DNA of 64,000 bases from an uncultured Alphaproteobacteria bacterium (lineage in GTDB: Bacteria > Pseudomonadota > Alphaproteobacteria > Caulobacterales > Caulobacteraceae), in NCBI GenBank assembly GCA_903822175.1, contig CAIJOB010000042.1, positions 62,001-126,000 of the forward strand, written 5' to 3'. Below, piece by piece: positions 37,882 to 44,211 of this stretch. The translations under genes were made by a program, and so were the position numbers. The notes below the pieces were generated by a model. That model searched no databases and was not told the origin of the DNA. It was given only the letters and a program-made list of their open reading frames with translations. How positions within the stretch are numbered: position 1 is the stretch's first letter; each line of letters begins with the position of its first letter.

Positions 37882-38151
37882 TCAGCGGGTTCCTGGCAAT
37901 GGCACGTCGACGGGCCATGTCCGCGGTTCGTCAAACGATTCCGGGTAGCGGTAGATCACTGCGCCGCCGCGCGCCACGATCCGGTAGGCCGTCGGGACCG
38001 GCTCGTCGAACGAGGAGCCGGCATAGAGCAAGGCCGCCTGCAGCCGGGCGTGCTCTTCGGTCTCCGCGTAGAGTTCGGCTCCGCGATTGGCATTGCCGGT
38101 CACCCCCGCGGGCCATTCGAAATGCAGGATGTAGGCTGGGTCTTCGGACAC
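37882..38151 (-). CDS. Hypothetical protein, 89 aa
   Basis: This small soluble protein is unrecognised. It begins MSEDPAYILHFEWPAGVTGN and has a central AYRIVARGGAVIYRYPESF that looks like beta strands. No signal or membrane segment is present. It has its own upstream gap of 141 bases with a possible promoter (38165-38191) and lies 39 bases before the SOS-controlled mmcB on the same strand. It probably reads through into the mmcB region, but mmcB has its own control. Confidence 0.62.
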   Translation of the reverse strand: MSEDPAYILHFEWPAGVTGNANRGAELYAETEEHARLQAALLYAGSSFDEPVPTAYRIVARGGAVIYRYPESFDEPRTWPVDVPLPGTR

Positions 38152-38164
38152 GCCGCTCTCCTCG

Positions 38165-38191
38165 ACCTTATCCGGCGGGAGCGCGTGTCAA
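38165..38191 (-). promoter_or_regulatory. Possible promoter of the 89-aa gene
   Basis: On the minus strand TTGACA (38186-38191) is followed 15 bases later by TAAGGT (38165-38170), close to the start of the small gene at 38151. The -35 element is perfect; the short spacer and poor -10 lower confidence. Confidence 0.4.
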
Positions 38192-38292
38192 CTCTCAGTC
38201 GCCGGCGCCCGGTGGAACCGTCCGACGATAGTGTCAGGTTAAGTCTGCAATCTAACATAGTAAAGCCGTGAGCGACTTATGTCTGACTTGGC

Positions 38293-38826
38293 TTACCCGT
38301 GGATCGGCAGCGGGAATTCCAGGCGCCCAATGTCGAAGCCCAGCTGTTTGATGCGGGCGACAGCCTCGGTCTTGAAGGTGGCTGGCAGGGTCGGCTTGGT
38401 GGCCATCAGCCACAGGTACTTGCCGTCGTGGGTCGCCAGGATCAGCCAGCCCTCATCGGCCCGGTCGTCCAGCACCCAGTACTCCTGGCTCACCAGGCCG
38501 CCGAAGAAGGTCATCTTGAACTTGGCGTTGGAGATCGGGTCAGCGACGCGGGCATGCGCCTTCCATTCCGCCAGCGGACCGTCCGGCGAGCCGCGATGGC
38601 AGGCCTGCACCACCGCGAAGCCCTCGCCGTTGCGGGTCCAGTCGGAGGTGCCGGCGTGGCAGCCGCGCTGAGTCATGTTGGGCAGGCGCGCCACCTCGTA
38701 CCAGCGGCCCATCATGCGGGCCGGATCGACGTGGGAAACCGGCTGAGCCATGGCGTTGGCCACGGCCGGAGCCGCACCAGCCAGGACGGCCGTGGCGGCC
38801 AGGATCACGAGCAGACGCTTCAACAT
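38293..38826 (-). CDS. Bacterial lipocalin (Blc-like)
   Basis: This 177-residue exported protein has a signal peptide (MLKRLLVILAATAVLAGAAP) and a lipocalin domain: first strand MMGRWYEVARLPN carrying the GxW motif, then RGCHAGTSDW, later VSQEYWVLDDRADEGWLIL and KYLWLMATKP. Lipocalins bind small hydrophobic molecules such as lysophospholipids. There is no lipobox Cys, so it is probably soluble in the periplasm, unlike E. coli Blc. The start is the ATG at 38826. Confidence 0.88.
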   Translation of the reverse strand: MLKRLLVILAATAVLAGAAPAVANAMAQPVSHVDPARMMGRWYEVARLPNMTQRGCHAGTSDWTRNGEGFAVVQACHRGSPDGPLAEWKAHARVADPISNAKFKMTFFGGLVSQEYWVLDDRADEGWLILATHDGKYLWLMATKPTLPATFKTEAVARIKQLGFDIGRLEFPLPIHG

Positions 38827-38857
38827 GGGCGGGTGAATAGCTTCGTATGATGACAAT

Positions 38858-38885
38858 TGAAACGCCCGCGAGAGCTTCGCGGGCG
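38858..38885 (-). terminator. Terminator after the first diiron gene
   Basis: CGCCCGCG and CGCGGGCG form a perfect 8-bp stem with a 7-base loop at 38863-38885; on the minus strand it is followed by TTTCAATTG. It lies 65 bases after the stop of the leftward diiron gene. A similar hairpin follows the second paralogue. Confidence 0.55.
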
Positions 38886-38949
38886 CTGCATAAGGACGCA
38901 ACACAACCTTGCCCTTTTGAGGGCGGAACGTTGCAGGCGCTTGCGCAGC

Positions 38950-40074
38950 CTATTCCGCGGCGATCGAAACCGCGCGCTCCCGATCCTTGAAATTGATCGC
39001 CTGCAGGAAGCGGATGCCGTCCTCGGCGATGTCGTCGCCCACCGTGCGCTCCCCCTCGGCGGCGAGCTCGTCCATGTCGACGTACATGGCGTAGAAGCCG
39101 CGCGTCCGCTCGGTGATCAGGCTGGCCTGCAGCAGCGTCTTGATCAGCACCCTAAAGACATTGGTCTCGCCCTTGAACTTGCGGTTCGGGTCGCGGGTCT
39201 TCCGCCGCGCCACGATGTCGGCGATCACCCGCTCGGGATCGAGGTCGAACATGCCGTAGATCTCGGCCATCTGGCGCGGATCCCCGCGGTCGAAGAGCAG
39301 GCTCTGGGCGCAGTGGGCGGTCCAGTCCTCGACCTGGTTGCGCTCGGCCTGGGTCAGCTTAGGGATCGTCCGGTCGGCCCAGATCTTCCCGAACTTGTGG
39401 TGGAAAGCCTCGTCGGTCATCACCAGCTGGAACAGCTTCTTGGCGACCGGATCGCGGTTGTAGCGATAGCCGTTGGCGAACGCGCCCATGGCCAGACCCT
39501 CGACCAGCATCTGCATGCCGACGATCTTCTTGTAGACCTCCGGCGTTTCGATGATCTCGACCAGCAGGGTCTTCAGCGCCGCGCCGCACTCGGTCGGCCG
39601 GCCCCAGCGGGCCTTGATGTACTTGGCGAAGGCGGTGACGTGGCGCGCCTCCTCGCGGGTCTGGTTGGCTGCGTATTCCTGGGCGCCCTGGTCGTAGAGC
39701 ACGTGGCACAGGCTCGCCGACAGGTTCAGCGCGCCCTGCTCGCCATGCAGGATCGAGGAGAAACCGCGCAGCTGCATGTAGTTGATGAAGGCGACCTTCT
39801 GCAGCGGATCCGCCAAGGTCTGCGCCACATAGGGCAGGCGCAGGATCGGGTTCTGCTCCTCCGGCGTCATGGCCACATTGACCAGATCGAAGGGCTCGTC
39901 GAAATCGATGTAGCGCTTGTCCAGCGGGTCCCAGAAATGGTCGTGGGTCGCGCTGATGATCTTGTCGAAGGCCGTCGAGCGCTCGCCATAGCGGTCCAGC
40001 GTCAGCATCGACTCGAAGTCGTCCGGGGCGACGGCCCCGTACATGGCGTCCTTGGTGATGTTGCCGTCGGCCAT
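38950..40074 (-). CDS. Ferritin-like diiron protein (copy 2)
   Basis: This 374-residue cytosolic protein has a complete carboxylate-bridged diiron set on a four-helix bundle: E112 (LHGEQGALNL), E142-x-x-H145 (REEARHV), E192 (LVEGLAMG) and E222-x-x-H225 (DEAFHHKFG). This is the pattern of RNR-like/ferritin-like oxygenases. It is paralogous over full length to the protein at 41239-42369. An O2-using hydroxylase, desaturase or N-oxygenase is plausible but the substrate is unknown. It ends with a hairpin terminator. Confidence 0.83.
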   Translation of the reverse strand: MADGNITKDAMYGAVAPDDFESMLTLDRYGERSTAFDKIISATHDHFWDPLDKRYIDFDEPFDLVNVAMTPEEQNPILRLPYVAQTLADPLQKVAFINYMQLRGFSSILHGEQGALNLSASLCHVLYDQGAQEYAANQTREEARHVTAFAKYIKARWGRPTECGAALKTLLVEIIETPEVYKKIVGMQMLVEGLAMGAFANGYRYNRDPVAKKLFQLVMTDEAFHHKFGKIWADRTIPKLTQAERNQVEDWTAHCAQSLLFDRGDPRQMAEIYGMFDLDPERVIADIVARRKTRDPNRKFKGETNVFRVLIKTLLQASLITERTRGFYAMYVDMDELAAEGERTVGDDIAEDGIRFLQAINFKDRERAVSIAAE

Positions 40075-40194
40075 GGAAGGCTCCTGAACGTCGTTCAGCG
40101 AGGATCGCCCTGCCGCGACGCGGCGTCAAACCCTACCTCCCCAGCGAAGCGGCGGGAGGCTGCCAAGTCGCCGAGATCGAACTATAGTCAGGCC

Positions 40195-40623
40195 ATGCGC
40201 AGACTCATCTATGCCCTGGTTTTCTCGGCCCTCCCCGCCGCGCCGGCGATGGCGCTGGAGCTGCCCCCGCTCTGCATGGCGGTTCACGGACTGGACGATC
40301 AAGCCCAGCGCACCGGCGAGCCGCAGAGGGTCTGGGCGGGCGTGGCCTTCGCCGGCCCGGCGCCGTGCCGCCCCGTCACCGACAACGCTGCGACCCGTGC
40401 GTTCTGCGACGTGGCCGCTCAGGAAACCGGCCTGGCCTACCGCCTCCTGGATTGCGTGGCGAACATGGCCGCCGAGCCGAGCGTCACCACCCGCAACCAA
40501 CACGCCGAGCGCCGCAGCCGTGACGCGATCACGCGCCTGGCGGCCAAGCAAGCCCACGGCGTCCGCTTCGATCTCACCGAAGCAGGCGATCACTACGATA
40601 TCGTCGTCTGGGCGCCGAAGTAG
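40195..40623 (+). CDS. Secreted hypothetical protein
   Basis: This 142-residue protein has a signal peptide (MRRLIYALVFSALPAAPAMA) and a small mature domain with four Cys (PPLCMAVHG, APCRPVTD, AFCDVAA, LLDCVAN) that likely form two disulfides in the periplasm. The family is not recognised. It sits between the two diiron genes, divergent from the left copy and convergent with the next small gene. The start is the ATG at 40195; a much longer reading of the same frame crosses the diiron gene and is not real. Confidence 0.68.
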   Translation: MRRLIYALVFSALPAAPAMALELPPLCMAVHGLDDQAQRTGEPQRVWAGVAFAGPAPCRPVTDNAATRAFCDVAAQETGLAYRLLDCVANMAAEPSVTTRNQHAERRSRDAITRLAAKQAHGVRFDLTEAGDHYDIVVWAPK

Positions 40624-40636
40624 TGCGCGGCGGGCC

Positions 40637-41080
40637 TTAGCCCGCCTGATCTTTCTTGGTCAGCGGATAGACCTTGAACGGCGTCGGCTGGTCCTTGGCG
40701 CAGGCCGCCTCGATCGCCGTGCGATGCTTCTCCAGCGTACTCACCATCCAGGCCGGCGTGGTCGCAAACTGCACCTTCATCGCCGCGATCCCCTGGGCGA
40801 AGGTGGTCGGAACCTTCGACGCCTCGGTCGGCATCGGCGTCACATTGATGTTGAAGGTCACGCCGTGGTAGCCGCCCAGCTGCGCCGGCCCGACGCCCAG
40901 GCCCTCGGCGTTCTCCCAGACCATGCAGGTCGCCGACGGATAGGCCGAATGGCGCGACAGGGTCACCACCGTGATCACGTCGCGATCGTAGTCGGACGCC
41001 GGCGGCGGCGCGGCCTGCGCGGTCCCGGCGGCAAGCGCGCCCAGGGTCGCAATGAGCGCAATTTTCAGGTGATGTTGCAT
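40637..41080 (-). CDS. Secreted hypothetical protein, 147 aa
   Basis: This protein has a signal peptide (MQHHLKIALIATLGALAAGTAQA) and a mature domain of about 124 residues with two Cys (SATCMVWENAEG and IEAACAKDQ). Family unknown. It is between the two diiron genes, same strand as both, and converges on the small secreted gene to its left with 13 bases between. It ends about 103 bases before the terminator of the right-hand diiron gene. Confidence 0.68.
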   Translation of the reverse strand: MQHHLKIALIATLGALAAGTAQAAPPPASDYDRDVITVVTLSRHSAYPSATCMVWENAEGLGVGPAQLGGYHGVTFNINVTPMPTEASKVPTTFAQGIAAMKVQFATTPAWMVSTLEKHRTAIEAACAKDQPTPFKVYPLTKKDQAG

Positions 41081-41176
41081 AGTCCCCTCCCCAAATTCTT
41101 ACCCGTCACATGAGCGGCAATATCGGCGACTTCGCGGCGCCTATGCGTAGGGCCTGAAACGAAACGGGGACCTGAA

Positions 41177-41211
41177 ACGAAAACGCCCGCCAGGGGCAAT
41201 CCCGGCGGGCG
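41177..41211 (-). terminator. Terminator after the second diiron gene
   Basis: CGCCCGCC and GGCGGGCG (41184-41191 / 41204-41211) form an 8-bp stem with a 12-base loop, followed on the minus strand by TTTTCGTTTC. It lies 28 bases after the stop of the diiron gene at 41239, so it is a good intrinsic terminator. Confidence 0.72.
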
Positions 41212-41238
41212 TCCTCGTGCGCTAGATCTTGGGCCAGC

Positions 41239-42369
41239 CTATTCGGCGGCGATCAGGATCTTGGCCAGCGCGCGGTCTTTGAAGTTGATCTGCTGGAGGT
41301 ACTTGATGCCCTCCTCGGCGATGTCGTCGCCGACCATCTTGTCGCCCTCGCCCTTCAGCTCGTCGATGTCGACGTACATGTTGTAAAAGCCCTTGGTGCG
41401 GTCGGTGATGATGCCGGCGTTGACCAGGGTCTTCACCAGGACGCGGAAGATGTTGGTGGCTTCCTTCATCTCCTCGCGGCGGGTCTCGTCGTTGACCAGC
41501 TTGCCCATCTCCTCGATCACCCGGTTGGGGTCGAGACCGAATTCCTCGTAGAGGCTGATGTTCTGGGTGGGCGCCACCAGGTTGAACAACAGCGTCTGGA
41601 AGCAGTGCGCCGCCCACATCTCGATGACCTCGTGCTCGGCCTCGGTCAGGTGCGGGATGGTGCGGTCGGCCCAGATCTTCCCGAACTTGTGGTGGAAGGC
41701 CTCGTCGGTCATCACCAGCTGGGTCAGCTTCTTGGCCAGCGGATCGTTGGTCTCGTTGAACACGGTGGCGAAGGCGCCCATGGCCAGGCCTTCCACCAGC
41801 ATCTGCATGCCGATGATCTTCTTGTAGACCTCCGGCGCGCCGATGATCTCGACCAGCAGGTCCTTGAGGATCGGGCCGCATTCCACCGGCCGGCCCCAGC
41901 GGGCCTTGATGTATTTGGCGAAGGCGGTGACGTGGCGGGCTTCTTCGCGGGTCTGGTTGGCGGCGTATTCCTGCGCGCCCTGGTCCTTCAGCACGTGGCA
42001 GAGGCTGGCCGACAGGTTCAGAGCGCCCTGCTCGCCGTGCAGGATCGAGGAGAAGGTGCGCAGGGTCTGGGCGTTGGCGAAGCGGATCCGCTCCTTCTCG
42101 CTGCCGAGGATCTCGTTGACGTAGTCGAGCTGCAGCGCCCCGATCATCTTCTCGGGGAGGATCATGGTGTTTTCCATGTCGAACGGCTCGTCGAAGTCGA
42201 TGTACTTCTTGTCGAGCGGATCCCAGAAGTGGTCGTGGGTGGCCGAGATGATCTTGTCGAAGGCGGTCGAGCGGGCGTTGTAGCGGTCCAGCTCCAGCAT
42301 CGACTCGAAGTCGTCCGGCGCGACGGCGTCGTAGATCAGGTCCTTGGTGATGTTGCCGTCGGCGGCCAT
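41239..42369 (-). CDS. Ferritin-like diiron protein (copy 1)
   Basis: This 376-residue protein has the same ligand set as its paralogue: E113 (LHGEQGALNL), E143-x-x-H146 (REEARHV), E193 and E223-x-x-H226 (DEAFHHKFG). The two proteins share most of the N-terminal block (DDFESML.LDRY..RSTAFDKIISATHDHFWDPLDK in pieces) but differ in the region 65-105 and in the C-terminal third, so they are likely not redundant. I use the ATG at 42369 with GAGGAA upstream; a GTG at 42387 is possible. Confidence 0.84.
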   Translation of the reverse strand: MAADGNITKDLIYDAVAPDDFESMLELDRYNARSTAFDKIISATHDHFWDPLDKKYIDFDEPFDMENTMILPEKMIGALQLDYVNEILGSEKERIRFANAQTLRTFSSILHGEQGALNLSASLCHVLKDQGAQEYAANQTREEARHVTAFAKYIKARWGRPVECGPILKDLLVEIIGAPEVYKKIIGMQMLVEGLAMGAFATVFNETNDPLAKKLTQLVMTDEAFHHKFGKIWADRTIPHLTEAEHEVIEMWAAHCFQTLLFNLVAPTQNISLYEEFGLDPNRVIEEMGKLVNDETRREEMKEATNIFRVLVKTLVNAGIITDRTKGFYNMYVDIDELKGEGDKMVGDDIAEEGIKYLQQINFKDRALAKILIAAE

Positions 42370-42426
42370 GGGCTCGTTCCTCGTCACGCGGGCGTCTAAG
42401 CGCCAACCTTGCGGATGCTGCCCGCC

Positions 42427-42455
42427 TAAGAACCATCTAAACGCTGATCAGTCAA
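42427..42455 (-). promoter_or_regulatory. Possible promoter of the second diiron gene
   Basis: TTGACT (42450-42455) and TTCTTA (42427-42432) on the minus strand are spaced by 17 bases, about 58 bases upstream of the ATG at 42369. The -35 is good and the -10 weak. A CTGATCAG palindrome (42444-42451) overlaps the -35 and may be an operator. Confidence 0.4.
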
Positions 42456-42476
42456 TAAAAGTGACGGCAGCGTCAC
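42456..42476 (-). terminator. Terminator of the isochorismatase-fold gene
   Basis: GTGACG-GCAG-CGTCAC is a 6-bp stem followed on the minus strand by TTTTATT, 28 bases after the stop at 42504. It is a reasonable short intrinsic terminator. Confidence 0.55.
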
Positions 42477-42503
42477 CTTTCGTCGGATCGCCTCAGCGAA
42501 GGC

Positions 42504-43067
42504 TCAGGCCTCCGCCTTGGCGAGCAGGACGAGGATCTCGTCGGTCGTCCCGGTCTCGGCCATCCGCGGGAAGATGCGGGAGATGCTGTTCTCATGCGCC
42601 TCGGCGCTCATGTCGGTCATGGCGTCGGTCGCCAGGGTGACGTTGAAGCCGAGCTCGTGGGCGAAGCGCGCCGTCGACTCGACGCCGGCGCTGGTGGCGA
42701 CGCCGGTGACCACCACCTGGGTGACGCCCTTGCCCTTCAGATAGGCTTCCAGGTCGGTGCCGGTGAAAGCGCCCCATGTGCGCTTGGTGACCGTGTGGTC
42801 GGAGGGTTGCTGATTGAGTTCCGGCAGCAGTTCGTCGAACCCCGGCGGAAAGGCGGAGACGCGCGGCCCGGCCTGCGTTCGGCCAGGCGCCACGGCGTCC
42901 ACATTGACCAGCACCACCGGCAGCTTGCGGGCCCGGAAGGCCTCGGCGAGCGCGGCCGAACGCTCGACGACACCGGCGATCGGATGGGCGCCGGGCATGG
43001 CCGCGATGCCCTTCTGCAGGTCGACGACGATCAGGGCGGTGTTGGGGTCGAGAACGGTCACGGGCAT
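42504..43067 (-). CDS. Isochorismatase-fold hydrolase lacking the catalytic Cys
   Basis: This 187-residue cysteine-hydrolase-like protein keeps the isochorismatase-fold Asp (ALIVVDLQKG) and Lys (VTKRTWGAF), but at the nucleophile position it reads TGVATSAGVESTA with Gly where amidase members have Cys. True isochorismatases such as EntB and PhzD also have Gly there and hydrolyse a vinyl ether through the Asp. So a nicotinamidase-type amidase activity is unlikely. No siderophore or phenazine genes are nearby, so the substrate is open. Confidence 0.85.
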   Translation of the reverse strand: MPVTVLDPNTALIVVDLQKGIAAMPGAHPIAGVVERSAALAEAFRARKLPVVLVNVDAVAPGRTQAGPRVSAFPPGFDELLPELNQQPSDHTVTKRTWGAFTGTDLEAYLKGKGVTQVVVTGVATSAGVESTARFAHELGFNVTLATDAMTDMSAEAHENSISRIFPRMAETGTTDEILVLLAKAEA

Positions 43068-43102
43068 GGGTGGTCTTTCAAAAAGCGGAACTGGAGCGAG
43101 CC

Positions 43103-43516
43103 CTAGCCCGCGCTCGCCTCAATTGCGTCGATGTCGGCGTCGGAGAGGCCCATGTGGTGGCCGATCTCGTGCACCAGGACGTGGGTGACCAGTTCCTCCA
43201 GCGTGATCTCGCCGTGCTCCGCCCATTCGTCGAGGATCGGGCGGCGGTAGAGGAAGATCATCGACGGCCCGATGGCCGGACCGCCGCCGTCGCGGTGGCC
43301 GATGTTGACGCCCTGATAGAGGCCGGTGAGCCCGAACGGGTCCTCGATGCCCAGGTCGTCCAGCACCTCCTCGGCCGGGAAATCGTCGACCCGGAAGACC
43401 ACGTCGCCAGTCAGTTTGCGGAAGGCCGCCGGCAGGGCCTGGAACGCCGCCTCGGCGAGCGCCGCCAGGTCATCGAGCGACGGGGCCTTTCCAATCGGCG
43501 GATGGGCGTCACTCAC
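43103..43516 (-). CDS. Minimal zincin-type metallopeptidase family protein
   Basis: This 137-residue protein of the DUF1025/possibly-zinc metallopeptidase family has VLVHEIGHHMGLSD near the C-terminus, with H116, E117, H120 and a likely third ligand nearby. Such minimal zincins are cytosolic. It follows the next upstream gene by 7 bases (same strand) and is probably co-transcribed with it. Substrate unknown. Confidence 0.88.
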   Translation of the reverse strand: MSDAHPPIGKAPSLDDLAALAEAAFQALPAAFRKLTGDVVFRVDDFPAEEVLDDLGIEDPFGLTGLYQGVNIGHRDGGGPAIGPSMIFLYRRPILDEWAEHGEITLEELVTHVLVHEIGHHMGLSDADIDAIEASAG

Positions 43517-43523
43517 CAGAACC

Positions 43524-44057
43524 TCATTCGTCAGGCATCACGATATGCGGGGCGTCCGGCGGGCGCACCTCGAAGAGGCCGATGTCCAGCGGCTGCTGCG
43601 GCTCGATGGGGCGCAGCGGCTGGCGGGCCATGGCGCGCAGGGTCTCGCCATCGAGGGGCGAGCGGGTCTTGCGCGCCGCGCGGGCTTGCGGCGCCTCGAT
43701 CGGCCGCTCGGCGGTGGCGATCCGCCAGTAGGAGACCATCAGCCGCCAGGCCGTACGCGGCGGGACCCCGGTGGGCGCCGGCCAGCGGCGGCCGTTGGCG
43801 AAGACCGGCTTCACGGAGCCGAGCCTCTGGCCGGGCAGAATCTGTTCGGCAAGGCGCGCCCAGCTCTCGCCGACCGGACCGGCATAGGCGTCCAGCGCCG
43901 CCTCGCGGGTGGCGAACGCCGGCCCGGTGGGATCGGTGGTGAACACCACCGCCTCGCCGGCCACGCCCAGGGCCTCGCGCTCGCGGGCGGCGCGGCCCAG
44001 CGGCGCGGCCATCGCCAGCTCGGCGTTCGCCGCCACGGGATAGAGGATCGCGGTCAT
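43524..44057 (-). CDS. Hypothetical protein, 177 aa
   Basis: This soluble protein has no recognised family. It is Ala/Arg/Pro-rich, with AVVFTTDPTGPAFATREAALDAY near residues 38-60 and GRRWPAPTGVPPRTAWRLMVSYWRI (in part) near 85-115. I start at the ATG at 44057; an ATG 48 bases upstream has weaker context. It is coupled to the zincin gene by a 7-base gap. Confidence 0.65.
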   Translation of the reverse strand: MTAILYPVAANAELAMAAPLGRAAREREALGVAGEAVVFTTDPTGPAFATREAALDAYAGPVGESWARLAEQILPGQRLGSVKPVFANGRRWPAPTGVPPRTAWRLMVSYWRIATAERPIEAPQARAARKTRSPLDGETLRAMARQPLRPIEPQQPLDIGLFEVRPPDAPHIVMPDE

Positions 44058-44211
44058 GCTTGAGGCTTCAGTCCGATCATGCGCCAACTTAGCGTAGCAT
44101 CTCAAACGCGGCCCAACGCTACTCGGGGCGGATGCGGCGAGGTCCGCCCCGGCCTAGTGTGCGAACAGGGCGATTCGCCAGAGGCGGATAAGGCGGGCCA
44201 AAGCAGCGGGA

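Noticed and set aside
35591-37918. 775-codon frame on the minus strand across the LytS/LytTR genes
   Set aside because: The LytS and LytTR motifs are on the plus strand; only the mmcB part of the minus strand in this region is a real gene, in another frame.
38857-40194. Long N-terminal extension of the secreted protein that ends at 40623
   Set aside because: It is antisense to the diiron gene; the ATG at 40195 directly begins a signal peptide.
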